From positions 1 to 44,264 of the forward strand of contig JACQQF010000060.1 of assembly GCA_016207095.1 (NCBI GenBank): a stretch of 44,264 bases of DNA, in the 5' to 3' direction. The notes beneath the pieces are model-generated. The model had not been told where the DNA came from. It saw nothing but the letters and a program-made list of their open reading frames with translations, and made no database searches. This DNA comes from Candidatus Methylomirabilota bacterium. Its GTDB lineage: Bacteria; Methylomirabilota; Methylomirabilia; Methylomirabilales; Methylomirabilaceae. Positions 1 through 8,646 of the stretch are shown here, in pieces; the stretch's first letter is position 1; each line of letters opens with the position of its first letter. Made by a program: the position numbers and the translations under genes.

Positions 1-159
1 AGGCCAAATAGTTGGAACGGCACCAGGGAAAGCGATAGTTCTTAGCACGACACCTGTCGACAGTTAGTGCCGTTCCAACCGTTTGGGCAAAAGAATATTT
101 GTTGGCGATTAGGCGAGAAGAGTTGGAACGGCATTAGCCGCGACAAGTTGGAACGGCAC
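1..159. repeat. Composite element with four GTTGGAACGGCAY units (copy 1)
   Basis: The 13-mer GTTGGAACGGCAC or its complement occurs at 11-23, 67-79, 122-134 (last base T) and 147-159. The whole block aligns without gaps to 36763-36921 at about 90% identity (about 14 differences by eye). The inner part, with AGCGATRGTTCTTAGCACG and the palindrome CTGTCGACAG, is shared with the elements at 9459 and 12605. It is probably a non-autonomous transposable or palindromic element, or a nested pair. No transposase is visible. Confidence 0.85.
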
Positions 160-263
160 TCGGCGAGGTCGATTTCTGCGAGGAGAGAGTTCGTGATGGT
201 CCGACTCATGAAACAGACGGTTTTCAACATCGTGATGGTTGGATCGTACCACTGAGGGAAGGT
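160..263. other. Leader region of the subtilase gene
   Basis: About 100 bases between the repeat and the protease start. I see no convincing promoter hexamers. A purine-rich ribosome-binding stretch (GAGGGAAGG) lies just before the ATG at 264. Confidence 0.4.
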
Positions 264-2744
264 ATGAGACTCCTCGTGAAGATCCTCGTTCTCGTGGCGT
301 CGGCTGTGTTGGCCACCTCGGGCGTGGCCCGGGCGGCACTGTCGGTGACGGCCTCGGCGACGTCTGTCGTGGTCGGGCAGCCGGTCTCCGTAACGGTCAG
401 CTCCTCCGGCTGTAATATCGGTGCCGTCCTCGGGGTCAACTTCGGGGACAGCCAATCCACAACGGTTCCTGCGAACACCACGACCACCGTCATGCATGCA
501 TACTCCGCCCTCGGGAGCTTCACCATTGGCGCAGGTGGCGTCAACTCGGGCTGCACGCCGGCGGTTGTCACAGGCCCCACCATCACCGTTGTCCCGTTGT
601 CGGTGACTGTGAGTGTGACTACCAGCCCCTCGCCGGCCCAGGTGAGCCAGATCCAGTCTGTCCCTGTGCTCATCACCTACGTCTTCACCACGAAGCTTCC
701 CGCCACTCTCACGATGACCTCCTCGAGCGGGAGCTTCATCTCCTCTGGCGGCGATACTCTGGGGACGGGTGGCGGCGGGCTGAGTGTGAACATCGTGGCT
801 GGACGCGGGGTGGTGACCGAGACCCTTGCCGTCCCAGAGGTGGTCGCGGAGCGATCGTTGCGGGGTGGCTCGGCGCTCTTTGATTTTCGGCGCGATTTCT
901 CGGGAAGCGGCACTTCCGTGACGGCGACGGTCCCGATGCGCGTTGTCTCCTCGGCCGTGGGGCCCTTCTCACTCCGACGAGTTGAGCTGCGGTTCGAAAA
1001 TGGTCGCGGCGAGATCACGATCCCGAAGAATTTCGAGAAGCTCAAGGCGATTGCGATCGTCGAGTTCAACGGGTCGGGCCTGTTAGAAGCGGCCTGGGAG
1101 GTCGATGGCCGGACCTTGGCGATCATCCGAGAATTTCTGACCTTTGGCTCGTTGGTGACCATCACGACGCCGGCGATCCCGCCGCTCCCGAGCTTCGAGC
1201 CGGGCCTTCACCGAGTTGCCTTCAGGATCACCAGCCCGCCTGCGACCTTCGAGATCCCGACGATCACCTACTTCGTCACCGCGGCCACTGCCCCCAGCGA
1301 GACGATCGAGCTGATCGCGCCGGCAGACCGCGCCCGCTTGCCCCAGTCGCCCGTGACCTTTGAATGGAAGGGCGTGAGCGGCGTGGTGCAGTACCAGATT
1401 GAGATCACAGAGGACGAAGGGGCCGCTCCTGTATTCTCTGCCCTTGCTACCGCCAGCCCCTATCGCATGCCAGCCGTCTACGAGCGGAACTTCGTGACCG
1501 GCAAGCGTTACAGGTGGCAGGTCAGGGGACTCGACGTTGCAGGCAACGTGGTGGCCTTCAGCAAAAGCCGGACCTTCACCTGGGCGCCAGAGCCGGCCGC
1601 TGGCACCTTTGTGCCGCGCCAGGTTCTGGCCGCTCTGAAGGCTGGACCTGCCGGTGTTGTGGCCAAGGTCGTGAGCGACTTGGAGCGGCGCTTCACGCTC
1701 CGTTCGCTTCGCACGTTCGACCTTAAGACCATCGACATCACAGTCGCCGTGTTCGAGATTTCCGACGCCGGCACCGTGGGCAGCGCGATCTTCGCGCTCC
1801 AAGCGGATCGGCGGGTCGTGTTTGCTCAGCCAAACTATCTGAGTCAGACGGCGGCCGTCCATACCGACTCGCTCGCCTCGCTCCAGTACGGCCCGCGGGC
1901 CATTCGCGCGGATCAAGCTCATGATCGGACTACGGGTCGCGGCGTCCGCGTGGCTATCGTGGACACGGGGATCGACACCAGACAGCCCGACCTGCGAGGA
2001 CGGGTGACGGAGCGAGTGAACTTCGCGGAAGGGGAGGGGGCCTTCGAGGAGGAGGTTCACGGGACGGTGGTCGCCGGCGTGATCGCGGCCACGGCTGACA
2101 ATGGGGTGGGGATCTACGGTGTCGCGCCGGAGGCGGAGCTGCTGGCGATTCGGGCCTGCCGAGCTGTCGGCCAGGGACGGGCGGAAGGGCTCTGCACGTC
2201 CGAATCGCTCGCTCGCGGGATCGACTATGCGCTGCTGAACGGAGCCAAGGTCATCAACCTGAGCCTGGGGGGCCCGGCTGATCTCCTGCTGCCCCGCCTG
2301 GTGGATCGCGCCGTAGAGTTGGGGATCGTTGTCGTGGCAGCGGCAGGCAACGCCGGCCCGCAGGCGCCCGCTCCGTTCCCGGCTGCCTTTCCCAAGGTGA
2401 TCGCCGTGACCGCCGTCGATGCCAAGAACGGCCTCTACGCGCAGGCGACCAGGGGCGAGTTCATCGACCTGGCGGCGCCCGGCGTGGAGATCATGACCAC
2501 GATGCCCGGCGAACGGTTCAACGTGTATTCGGGCACCTCGATGGCGGCAGCACATGTGAGCGGTATCGTGGCCCTCCTCTTTCAAGTCTCTCCACGCGCC
2601 TCTCCCGAGGAGATCCAGCGTATCTTGGAGGCGACGGCCGAGGACCTGGGAGTTCCCGGCAAGGATCGTCTCTACGGCAGCGGGCGCGTTGATGCCTGTC
2701 GAGCAGTCCAGCGCCTGCTCGGACCGAAGCTTACGTGTCGTTGA
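264..2744 (+). CDS. Secreted subtilisin-like S8 serine protease with N-terminal Ig-like domains
   Basis: 826 residues. Residues 1-25 form a Sec signal peptide (MRLLVKILVLVASAVLATS...). Residues about 25-115 look like a PKD/Ig-type beta domain, and about 350-440 resemble fibronectin type III (FEWKGVSGVVQYQIEI, then YRWQVRGLDVAGN). Residues about 445-535 read like a subtilase pro-domain, ending RRVVFAQPNY. The catalytic domain follows with Asp567 (VAIVDTGID), His599 (HGTVVAGVI), oxyanion Asn696 (AAAGNAG) and Ser759 (GTSMAAAHVSG), so it should be active. Known of the family: exported endopeptidase, matured by pro-domain removal. The ATG has a ribosome-binding stretch (GAGGGAAGG) just upstream. 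It lies downstream of a repeat element and upstream of other exported Ig-fold proteins. Substrate unknown. Confidence 0.93.
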   Translation: MRLLVKILVLVASAVLATSGVARAALSVTASATSVVVGQPVSVTVSSSGCNIGAVLGVNFGDSQSTTVPANTTTTVMHAYSALGSFTIGAGGVNSGCTPAVVTGPTITVVPLSVTVSVTTSPSPAQVSQIQSVPVLITYVFTTKLPATLTMTSSSGSFISSGGDTLGTGGGGLSVNIVAGRGVVTETLAVPEVVAERSLRGGSALFDFRRDFSGSGTSVTATVPMRVVSSAVGPFSLRRVELRFENGRGEITIPKNFEKLKAIAIVEFNGSGLLEAAWEVDGRTLAIIREFLTFGSLVTITTPAIPPLPSFEPGLHRVAFRITSPPATFEIPTITYFVTAATAPSETIELIAPADRARLPQSPVTFEWKGVSGVVQYQIEITEDEGAAPVFSALATASPYRMPAVYERNFVTGKRYRWQVRGLDVAGNVVAFSKSRTFTWAPEPAAGTFVPRQVLAALKAGPAGVVAKVVSDLERRFTLRSLRTFDLKTIDITVAVFEISDAGTVGSAIFALQADRRVVFAQPNYLSQTAAVHTDSLASLQYGPRAIRADQAHDRTTGRGVRVAIVDTGIDTRQPDLRGRVTERVNFAEGEGAFEEEVHGTVVAGVIAATADNGVGIYGVAPEAELLAIRACRAVGQGRAEGLCTSESLARGIDYALLNGAKVINLSLGGPADLLLPRLVDRAVELGIVVVAAAGNAGPQAPAPFPAAFPKVIAVTAVDAKNGLYAQATRGEFIDLAAPGVEIMTTMPGERFNVYSGTSMAAAHVSGIVALLFQVSPRASPEEIQRILEATAEDLGVPGKDRLYGSGRVDACRAVQRLLGPKLTCR

Positions 2745-2791
2745 GCCGAGAATGGTGCCGGTTCTCTGTGGCGGTCTGCGTCTTCAATGGA

Positions 2792-2818
2792 TGAACCTTT
2801 TCAAGTCGATCAGCGACA
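2792..2818 (+). promoter_or_regulatory. Putative ECF-sigma promoter
   Basis: TGAACC at 2792-2797 and CGACA at 2814-2818 are separated by 16 bases. The same arrangement recurs at 5801 and 7843, and with a 15-base spacer at 4319 before the sigma gene itself. ECF promoters often carry an AAC core at -35. It would serve the exported protein starting at 2901. Confidence 0.5.
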
Positions 2819-2900
2819 TAAGGGGTGACCAGGAATTCTGGACTGCCGATCGGTGGAGTAGCGCGACACAATGTTGAGCCGGAACGGGAGGAGAGGGGCG

Positions 2901-4103
2901 GTGAAGAAGCTTGTGTTCCTGACAATCAGCATTTCAATGGTGGTCATGGTCAGTGGCGTGGCTCTGGCTATCGATCCCACACCCATCAAGCCCACGCCCC
3001 TGACCCCTCCACCCACTATCCCGGTGCCTCTGAGGAAAACCCCACCGCCTTTGCTTGGACCCAAGCTGCCGCCGGGCGCCCTCGATCTGCCGGTCATCAA
3101 TGAGTTCAGGGCCGTGCCGGATTGTCAGCTGCCTGACTCGGCTCGGGGCATCCTTTCGTATCGGGTATCAGCCCCGCCAGGGGGATCGAATATCCAGCGC
3201 GTGAAGATCAATGCTCTTCACGGTGATCCAGAAAGAGGACCAATCAGGGTTATCTATGAGCAATCCGCATCTCCAGGGAAGCCGTGGCCTCAAGCGTCCG
3301 ATGTCGGAATCAGGGACCCGGCTCCCACAGCGGACACCGTTGCATATGTGCTCGTCGTCCATGGTTCCGATGGGCGCACCGTGAGCCGGCGTTTGGATTT
3401 CCGCTATCGCAGTGCCCCTCGTGTTGAGATTCTTGGACCATTAACTGGAACTCGCGTGTCACCGGGCTCCCCCTATAAGAGTTTTTCAGTCCAAGCTCGA
3501 CTTTCAGAGGTATCGTTGCAACGCGTTTCGGCTGATACCACACTCCGCGATGGCAGGGTCTACCGTAATAACATTTCGTTCCGGCGAACTGGCGATGTTG
3601 GGTGGGAATTGAAGTGGGGGGGAGATGAGAACATTTCCCTGAGTGAAATGCGAACCTGGCAGATACCCTTTCAGCCTATGCCCGCTCGCTGTGGGGAGCG
3701 GCCAGTTGCCGTAACGGTTGTCTATTATCCGAGACCTGAGAGCGGGGCTCCTCCGCCACCTCCGCCGCCCCCGTCTGGCCTCCCGGACTTGGTGCCGGTC
3801 ATTACGTTGATGGACGGCGTCCAACTGCAATTCCGCGTTGACAACCGAGGGAGCGCGCCCGTCACGACACCCTTCTTCGTCCATGTCACCGCGTTTCCCG
3901 GGGCCACGGATCGCACGATCGACGTGCGCGATCGGATTGACCCGGGCCGGAGTTGGGCCCCCGCTTCTCCGATCTCGGTCGGACAGAGTGGCGGTGCCGG
4001 GCAGCCATATATCCGCGCCACTTGTGCGACGGTCGATGTGGACACCCCCAGCCGAGTTCCGGAGTCAAATGAAGGGAACAACGGGACCCGGCAAGGTTGC
4101 TGA
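2901..4103 (+). CDS. Secreted proline-rich protein with C-terminal CARDB-like domain
   Basis: 400 residues from GTG at 2901, chosen because GGGAGGAG sits about 9 bases upstream and translation then begins with a clean signal peptide (MKKLVFLTISISMVVMVSG). An in-frame ATG at 2871 would add 10 charged residues. A Pro/Thr-rich stretch follows the signal (PTPIKPTPLTPPPTIP). The middle (about 60-280) is unrecognised beta-type sequence. A run of eight prolines leads to PDLVPV and a C-terminal CARDB-like Ig fold (FRVDNRGSAPVTTPFFVHV ... VPESNEGNN). CARDB domains are extracellular adhesion-type modules. The proline-rich start and CARDB-like end are shared in style with the 8037 gene. An ECF-type promoter motif precedes it. 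Function unknown. Confidence 0.75.
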   Translation: MKKLVFLTISISMVVMVSGVALAIDPTPIKPTPLTPPPTIPVPLRKTPPPLLGPKLPPGALDLPVINEFRAVPDCQLPDSARGILSYRVSAPPGGSNIQRVKINALHGDPERGPIRVIYEQSASPGKPWPQASDVGIRDPAPTADTVAYVLVVHGSDGRTVSRRLDFRYRSAPRVEILGPLTGTRVSPGSPYKSFSVQARLSEVSLQRVSADTTLRDGRVYRNNISFRRTGDVGWELKWGGDENISLSEMRTWQIPFQPMPARCGERPVAVTVVYYPRPESGAPPPPPPPPSGLPDLVPVITLMDGVQLQFRVDNRGSAPVTTPFFVHVTAFPGATDRTIDVRDRIDPGRSWAPASPISVGQSGGAGQPYIRATCATVDVDTPSRVPESNEGNNGTRQGC

Positions 4104-4318
4104 TGGGACGAGCGTAGTGATCCAACCTGAGTCGGCGGCTGTACTCCCTGCTGATCGGCACGAGCTGCTCCAGAGTTCGTGCGCGAAGGCGGTGCGCCCC
4201 CAGGAACAGGAACCGGCCGCCCAGCCAGGTGAATAAGCCCATATTGAGCGGTCAACCGGCTTATCGGCCGGACACTCTCTTGTCGGTAACCTTCTTGAGT
4301 GGGATTTCCCGCCCGCGG
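4104..4318. other. Intergenic region before the sigma operon
   Basis: About 215 bases with no plausible gene. A weak inverted repeat (CCGGCTTATCGGCCGG) occurs near 4256, with no T-run. Nothing else recognised. Confidence 0.4.
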
Positions 4319-4343
4319 TGAACCTTTTCGGGCCGTGAGCGAC
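4319..4343 (+). promoter_or_regulatory. Putative autoregulatory ECF promoter
   Basis: TGAACC at 4319-4324 and CGAC at 4340-4343 with a 15-base spacer, one shorter than the other three copies. TGAACCTTTTC is identical to the motif at 2792. It ends only about 15 bases before the sigma-factor ATG, implying a very short leader. The fit is weaker than for the other sites, but an ECF factor driving its own operon is the usual pattern. Confidence 0.4.
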
Positions 4344-4358
4344 TGACTGAGAGGGGCG

Positions 4359-4943
4359 ATGATGGGGGCCGTCCGTCCGTCGCTTGAGACATCTGAGGCC
4401 GATGAGGTCCTGCTTGCCCGCGTCGCGAGCGGCGACCAGGCTGCCTTCGAGAAGCTCTTCCTGAGCTACCAGAAACGCCTGTTCCGTTACCTTCTTGGGG
4501 CAGTCCGTTCAGAGGCGATTGCCGAGGAGTTGGTCTGCGAGACAATGACTGACGTCTGGCGCAACGCGCGAACCTTCCAAGGTCGCTCCCGGGTCTCCAC
4601 CTGGATCTTCGGGATCGCGTCGAATAAGGCAAAGACGGCGCTGCGCCGCCCGCAACACCAAGAAGCCGACCCGGAGCTTGTCCTGCGACTGGAGGATCCG
4701 AACCCGGGGCCTGCAGACGAGATCGCCCGCCAGGAGCTGGCCGGTCAGGTCAGAGCCGCCCTCGAGCATCTTACTCCCGAGCATCGCCAGGTCGTGGAGC
4801 TGACCTTCATGCACGGCTTTTCCTACCAGGAGATCGCGACAATCGCCGGCTGCCCGGTCAATACGGTGAAAACTCGCATGTTCCACGCAAAGCGACGCTT
4901 GCGCGAAGCGCTGGGGGGCATTTTCTCCGGGAGGGTGCCATGA
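4359..4943 (+). CDS. ECF-type RNA polymerase sigma factor
   Basis: 194 residues. Sigma region 2 spans about residues 18-95 (LLARVASGDQAAFEKLF, then RVSTWIFGIASNKA). Sigma region 4 spans about 132-185, with the helix-turn-helix FSYQEIATIAGCPVNTVKTR and a final KRRLREAL. There is no region 3, which defines group IV (ECF) factors. An ATG three bases downstream is an equally good start. The stop overlaps the next ATG by four bases (ATGA), so it is translationally coupled to the anti-sigma gene. By family precedent it directs transcription in response to an envelope signal. The shared motif upstream of neighbouring secreted-protein genes suggests they are its targets. Confidence 0.93.
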   Translation: MMGAVRPSLETSEADEVLLARVASGDQAAFEKLFLSYQKRLFRYLLGAVRSEAIAEELVCETMTDVWRNARTFQGRSRVSTWIFGIASNKAKTALRRPQHQEADPELVLRLEDPNPGPADEIARQELAGQVRAALEHLTPEHRQVVELTFMHGFSYQEIATIAGCPVNTVKTRMFHAKRRLREALGGIFSGRVP

Positions 4944-5653
4944 GGCACACCGAACAGGAGGAGACGTGCGCGCATGAGGCGATGGCGCTGCTCCCCTGGT
5001 ATGTCAACGGGACGCTAGGTTCTGACGAGCGGCGGGCCGTTGAGGACCACCTCGCTACCTGCGCCCTCTGTCCGGATGAGCTAGTGGCCCTGCTGAAGGT
5101 TCAGTCTGTCCTGCGTCGAGAGGGGGCCGAGGCGCCGGAGCCCTCGGCTGCCCTCTTGCAAAAGGTCAAGGGACGGATTGCCGAAGCCCCCGCAGTGACC
5201 GACCAATCGATGCCCGGTGCTCGCCACCAGCAGGATCGCTCGACATGGGCCTGGCTGGCTCACGTGGTCCATCCCGCCCTCCGCCCCGGATGGGCTCTCG
5301 CCGCCCTGGTCCTTCTTACTGTCCAAACCGCTGTTATCGTGGGCCTGGTGGCGAGGGGCCCGTCCGGGGGCATCCCCGAGTACCGTACACTGACTGGCCC
5401 CCCGATCTCCGGACAGCCCTCCGGTCCTCGAGTCCGCCTCCGCGTCGCATTTGTGGAGCAGGCCCCTGAACGGTCGATTCGGGCGGCCCTGGGCGAGCTT
5501 CATGCCACGATTGTGGACGGACCGTCCGCGGCTGGCTTTTACGTCATCGACGTCCCACTCGATGGCAGCGCCGTAAGGACGCCAGAGGAGGCCGTGCGGA
5601 CGCTCCGCGAGCGGCACGAAGTCATTCGCTTCGCGGAATCGGCCGTCCAGTAG
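4940..5653 (+). CDS. Membrane anti-sigma factor with zinc-finger (zf-HC2) domain
   Basis: 237 residues. The N-terminus carries the anti-sigma zinc motif His37-x3-Cys41-x2-Cys44 (DHLATCALC). One transmembrane helix lies at about residues 116-138 (WALAALVLLTVQTAVIVGL). The remaining 95 or so residues would be periplasmic (RVAFVEQAPERSIRAAL ... HATIVDGPSAAGFYVIDV) and resemble the small sensor-like tails seen on such proteins. Known role of the family: holds the cognate ECF factor inactive until an envelope signal releases it. It overlaps the sigma gene by four bases. The inducing signal is unknown. Confidence 0.88.
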   Translation: MRHTEQEETCAHEAMALLPWYVNGTLGSDERRAVEDHLATCALCPDELVALLKVQSVLRREGAEAPEPSAALLQKVKGRIAEAPAVTDQSMPGARHQQDRSTWAWLAHVVHPALRPGWALAALVLLTVQTAVIVGLVARGPSGGIPEYRTLTGPPISGQPSGPRVRLRVAFVEQAPERSIRAALGELHATIVDGPSAAGFYVIDVPLDGSAVRTPEEAVRTLRERHEVIRFAESAVQ

Positions 5654-5706
5654 GTGAAAGGGTTGAAGGAAGGTAAAGGTTTCTAAGACCCCCCCTTGCC
5701 ACTATT

Positions 5707-5728
5707 CCTCTCCCCGGCGTGGGAGAGG
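5707..5728. repeat. Small GC-rich palindrome
   Basis: CCTCTCCC (5707-5714), a six-base loop and GGGAGAGG (5721-5728) form an 8-bp perfect stem 54 bases after the anti-sigma stop. There is no T-run, so it is more likely a REP-like palindrome than an intrinsic terminator. A related C-rich/G-rich palindrome lies inside a coding sequence at 19676. Confidence 0.6.
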
Positions 5729-5800
5729 AAGAAGGTGAGGGGGAGAACGAATAATCTGGGCCCATCCGTCGTCAAATAAGGGGAGTCCTTCTCAGGTCGG

Positions 5801-5827
5801 TGAACCTTGACGGGGGTCCATGCGACA
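5801..5827 (+). promoter_or_regulatory. Putative ECF-sigma promoter
   Basis: TGAACC (5801-5806), 16 bases, CGACA (5823-5827). The downstream half extends to TGCGACAGACAGGGTGA, which is identical over 17 bases to 7863-7879 upstream of another secreted-protein gene. It lies about 110 bases before the ATG at 5938. The rest of 5654-5937 holds only the palindrome at 5707. Confidence 0.55.
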
Positions 5828-5937
5828 GACAGGGTGACTAGGCCGCCGACCGAGCGCAGATTGAGCAGTGGGCCGAAGAACTTCTCCGGCAACGCCAGCA
5901 GGTGAGGCGATGAGGGACTCGTGAGTGGAGGTTCCAG

Positions 5938-6654
5938 ATGAAGATCGCAATGGGCGTGCTATGGTGTCAGGCTGTGCTCGTGGCCCTGGGGGTGGCGATC
6001 GGCGTCACCGCAGCCTGGGCCGCTCCCGTCCTGTCGCGGGTTGAGCCGGACCGCGCATTGGCGCCGGCCCGGGGTCTGCTTGTGAAACTCCATGGGTCTG
6101 GATTCGAGTTGGGCGACCAGGTGGAGCTGATGCGGGCCGACGTCGCGGCACTGCGCGGTAGCACGGCGCGAATCCGCGGATCGATGATCGGCGACTACCG
6201 GTACGAGGTGGTGCTGCCTGACGAGTGGACGCGCGAACCGGGTGAGTTGCAGATGCGAATCGTTTCGTCGCGCCGGGAAGCCTCGGGTTGGGCAATCCTC
6301 AGGTTGACGGCGCTGATGCTCACGCCCGGTAGCCCGATCGGAGCGTTGCCCGCCCGCGTGGCGGCAACGCCAGACTCGGTCACTGTGCCGCGCGAGTCGT
6401 TGGGCCTTCCCGTCACAATTCGGGGCGGCCCCTTTGAGTCTGGCATGACCTATTCCGTCATGGTCAATCGGGTCGCTGGCGGCCATTCCTGCACAAAGTT
6501 GCTCCACCGTCCTCGCCTGGAAGTCATGGGTTCTACCACAGCCAGGATGACCGTCAGCATCTGTTGCCTGATTGAGGGCCAGACTGAATTCCGGCTGTTT
6601 AATACCAGCGACCGACCCGTGACCGAGTGGATTCCAATTCCAGGGGGCCGATGA
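5938..6654 (+). CDS. Exported hypothetical protein, IPT/TIG-like N-terminal fold
   Basis: 238 residues with an N-terminal signal peptide (MKIAMGVLWCQAVLVALGV ... AWAAP, cleavage near 29). The mature N-terminus (PVLSRVEPDRALAPARGLL, then LHGSGFELGDQVEL) has the pattern of an IPT/TIG Ig-like domain: Pro-x-(L/I)-x-x-(V/I)-x-P followed by V-x-(I/L)-x-G-x-(G/N)-F. The C-terminal half is unrecognised and contains Cys-Cys (SICCLIEGQTEF). TGGAGG precedes the ATG. It heads a run of exported proteins and has an ECF-type motif upstream. It resembles the 8817 gene product in layout. No enzymatic motif is seen. Confidence 0.7.
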   Translation: MKIAMGVLWCQAVLVALGVAIGVTAAWAAPVLSRVEPDRALAPARGLLVKLHGSGFELGDQVELMRADVAALRGSTARIRGSMIGDYRYEVVLPDEWTREPGELQMRIVSSRREASGWAILRLTALMLTPGSPIGALPARVAATPDSVTVPRESLGLPVTIRGGPFESGMTYSVMVNRVAGGHSCTKLLHRPRLEVMGSTTARMTVSICCLIEGQTEFRLFNTSDRPVTEWIPIPGGR

Positions 6655-6727
6655 CTCACGCCTAGACCTCGGATTGCTCAAAGAGTCTTATTGTGTTAGA
6701 GAAGGGTCAACGCAGGAGGGAGGATCG

Positions 6728-7834
6728 ATGAGGAACCTCAAGTGCCTCGCCATTACGGCGATTCTGGTGTCTATCGGTTTCGCGGCGGTTCTTCCGGCTG
6801 GGGCTGTTGATACTCTCTCCTTCAGTGTCCCTGGTGGCGTTTTCCCCACCGCGCATGAAACCTATGGAATCTTCTACAGGCCCAGCGATACGCTCAGGAT
6901 GACGGTGCGTGTCATGGGGTCCGACTACGAGCGCGTGGAGAGGGTCAGGGTACTGGCCGGGGCAACGGAGCTCGCGGCCGCCAGCAGTCGGACGGGGCTG
7001 AGTCATGACCGCGGTCTGTCCGCTCCCCCCACCGGGGCCTTCTATGAGCTGAATGTGCCGATAAGAGGCGCGTGTGGCACGACCGACATCGTCGCCGAAG
7101 CTGTGTATCGGGGTGGGAGGACGATTCGATCGCCAGCAAAGAGGGCAACGGTCGATTGCACTCCCCCGACGCTTCGCGTCGAATCTCCAACCAGCGGGCA
7201 GTGCGTGAAATTTGGGGACGGCTTCGCCCTGCGCATGACCGCTACCGACGATATCGGGATTGCCCAACTCACTGCCAACTTCGGGGTGTTAGGGCGTTAT
7301 GGCCCATCGGGACTTGACCGCTTCCCGCTCCGGCCAATGGTCACCTTCACCTACTCGATTCTGCCTCGTGAGACAGACGGCCACGGACCGGTCACGGTGC
7401 GAGTCGAGGCGTTCGATTGGGGCGGGGGAAGAGCGAGCACGGAATTCCCAATCGTTCTCGATGGAAACGTCCCCCCGACCATCGGCATGGGTCGCCCGAA
7501 TCATGGCCAGCGCTTCTCAACGCTGGAGCCGATTCTCGTTGAGGGGGCGGCCCGCGACCCCGGGTGCGGTCTGGACCGAGTGGAGATCGGGGCCAGGCCA
7601 GCGGGTAAACGGGAACCCTTCCGCGTCCTGATGACCGTGAGGACATTCTCCCCGGAGGGGTATCGCGTCACGCTTCCGCCGGAATCACTCGCTCCGGGGA
7701 AGTGGGATCTCAGGGCGAAGGCATTCGCCAAGACGGGCCGCGCCTTCGGCGATGTCTGGTTTGGGAGGGAGATCGAGGTCTTTCGTCCGATCGGGCTCCG
7801 GCCCCTCCCGCCGGCCCTACCTCGCAAGCCTTAG
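6728..7834 (+). CDS. Exported Ig-like protein, paralogue of the 9571 gene product
   Basis: 368 residues from ATG 6728, chosen for AGGAGGGAGGA just upstream and because it opens with a signal peptide (MRNLKCLAITAILVSIGF). It aligns with the 9571 product through several landmarks: (F/L)PGGxFPT near the mature N-terminus, ASDDIGI/ATDDIGI mid-protein, LDGNVPPTIGMGRPNHGQ, ARDPGCGLDRVEIGAR and APGKWDLRAKA. The DPGCGLDR and VPPTIGM segments sit in what look like two consecutive bacterial Ig-like domains. Four conserved cysteines may form disulphides outside the cytoplasm. It starts 73 bases after the previous gene and is probably co-transcribed. Function unknown. Confidence 0.72.
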   Translation: MRNLKCLAITAILVSIGFAAVLPAGAVDTLSFSVPGGVFPTAHETYGIFYRPSDTLRMTVRVMGSDYERVERVRVLAGATELAAASSRTGLSHDRGLSAPPTGAFYELNVPIRGACGTTDIVAEAVYRGGRTIRSPAKRATVDCTPPTLRVESPTSGQCVKFGDGFALRMTATDDIGIAQLTANFGVLGRYGPSGLDRFPLRPMVTFTYSILPRETDGHGPVTVRVEAFDWGGGRASTEFPIVLDGNVPPTIGMGRPNHGQRFSTLEPILVEGAARDPGCGLDRVEIGARPAGKREPFRVLMTVRTFSPEGYRVTLPPESLAPGKWDLRAKAFAKTGRAFGDVWFGREIEVFRPIGLRPLPPALPRKP

Positions 7835-7842
7835 GTCGAGCG

Positions 7843-7869
7843 TGGACCGTTTCGTCTCCCGGTGCGACA
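7843..7869 (+). promoter_or_regulatory. Putative ECF-sigma promoter
   Basis: TGGACC (7843-7848), 16 bases, CGACA (7865-7869). One base differs from TGAACC at -35. The 17-mer TGCGACAGACAGGGTGA at 7863-7879 is identical to 5821-5837. It lies about 170 bases before the ATG at 8037. Confidence 0.5.
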
Positions 7870-8036
7870 GACAGGGTGAACGTCATCTATGAGAAAAATG
7901 AACCAGATTCGAAAGGGGGGATGCCAGGCGCAAGATACCGCAAGAGGCCTGCTCGAAACCGCGGGGTCGCTCAACGCCCCGCTGATGTGAGACCGCTGTA
8001 CGAACCTTATGGAACCCGAAAGGGAGGAGGAAACCG

Positions 8037-8606
8037 ATGAAGAATAGATGGATTGCCGCCATAGGCATGGCTGTACTGACCGTGGGGGGCATGGCATGGG
8101 CAGGGGGGGCAGGAGGCCCGGGGCCGACGATTCCGAAACTAGGCCCAGCGCCGACGATTCCGGGAATACGCCCGACGATCCCGCTGCCGGAGTGCCGGGA
8201 CCCCAAGGCCATGGGGTTGAAGTTCGCGGTCATCTCGAAAGACCCAAAGTGGCCCGCGACGCAGGGGAAGATCCGGATCACCGGCGCGGTGAAGAACGTC
8301 GGGAACGCGGTGTTCGAGTCGGACCCAAGGCAAGCGAGCGCGCAACTGCTTGAGGAGCGGCCCGGGGCTCGCGCTGAGATGAAGGCCCAGCAGAATATCG
8401 CGCGTCTCAATCCCGGTCAGAGCATCAACCTGAATTACGAGCGGGCCTGGAACACGGCCACGGAGTTTCCGCCGAAGTACATCCTGATGATCGTCTATGA
8501 CCCCGATATCTACATCGATGCGAACAAGAAGAACGACGACTGCAACCGGAATAACAACCGGGCGGAGTTGACGGGCCAGACGATCAACAGCGCTTGGCCG
8601 AAGTAG
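8037..8606 (+). CDS. Small exported proline-rich protein with CARDB-like domain
   Basis: 189 residues with a strong ribosome-binding site (GGGAGGAGG, 8022-8030) before the ATG. A signal peptide (MKNRWIAAIGMAVLTVGGMAWA) is followed by a Gly/Pro-rich stretch (PTIPKLGPAP ... RPTIPLPEC). Residues about 60-185 look like a CARDB-type Ig domain: KIRITGAVKNVGNAVFES, then LNPGQSINLNYERAW, and a final DANKKNDDCNRNNN resembling the D-x(N)-D/N-x-N-N ending typical of CARDB. It has the same overall plan as the 2901 product. Two cysteines could form a disulphide. It carries an ECF-type motif upstream. Likely a surface or matrix component; role unknown. Confidence 0.7.
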   Translation: MKNRWIAAIGMAVLTVGGMAWAGGAGGPGPTIPKLGPAPTIPGIRPTIPLPECRDPKAMGLKFAVISKDPKWPATQGKIRITGAVKNVGNAVFESDPRQASAQLLEERPGARAEMKAQQNIARLNPGQSINLNYERAWNTATEFPPKYILMIVYDPDIYIDANKKNDDCNRNNNRAELTGQTINSAWPK

Positions 8607-8619
8607 GCAAGGGAACCAA

Positions 8620-8646
8620 GGGGGGGCGGCATGCCGTCGCCCCCCC
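8620..8646 (+). terminator. Candidate hairpin terminator after the CARDB-like gene
   Basis: An 11-bp stem (GGGGGGGCGGC with GTCGCCCCCCC, one G-T pair) and loop ATGCC begin 14 bases after the stop codon at 8606. The following sequence (GGTGGTTTAATT) is only weakly T-rich, so termination could be partial. Confidence 0.5.

Noticed and set aside
1-159. CRISPR array
   Set aside because: The 13-mer repeats occur in both orientations with irregular spacing (43 to 25 bases) and conserved, not unique, interiors. No cas genes are present.
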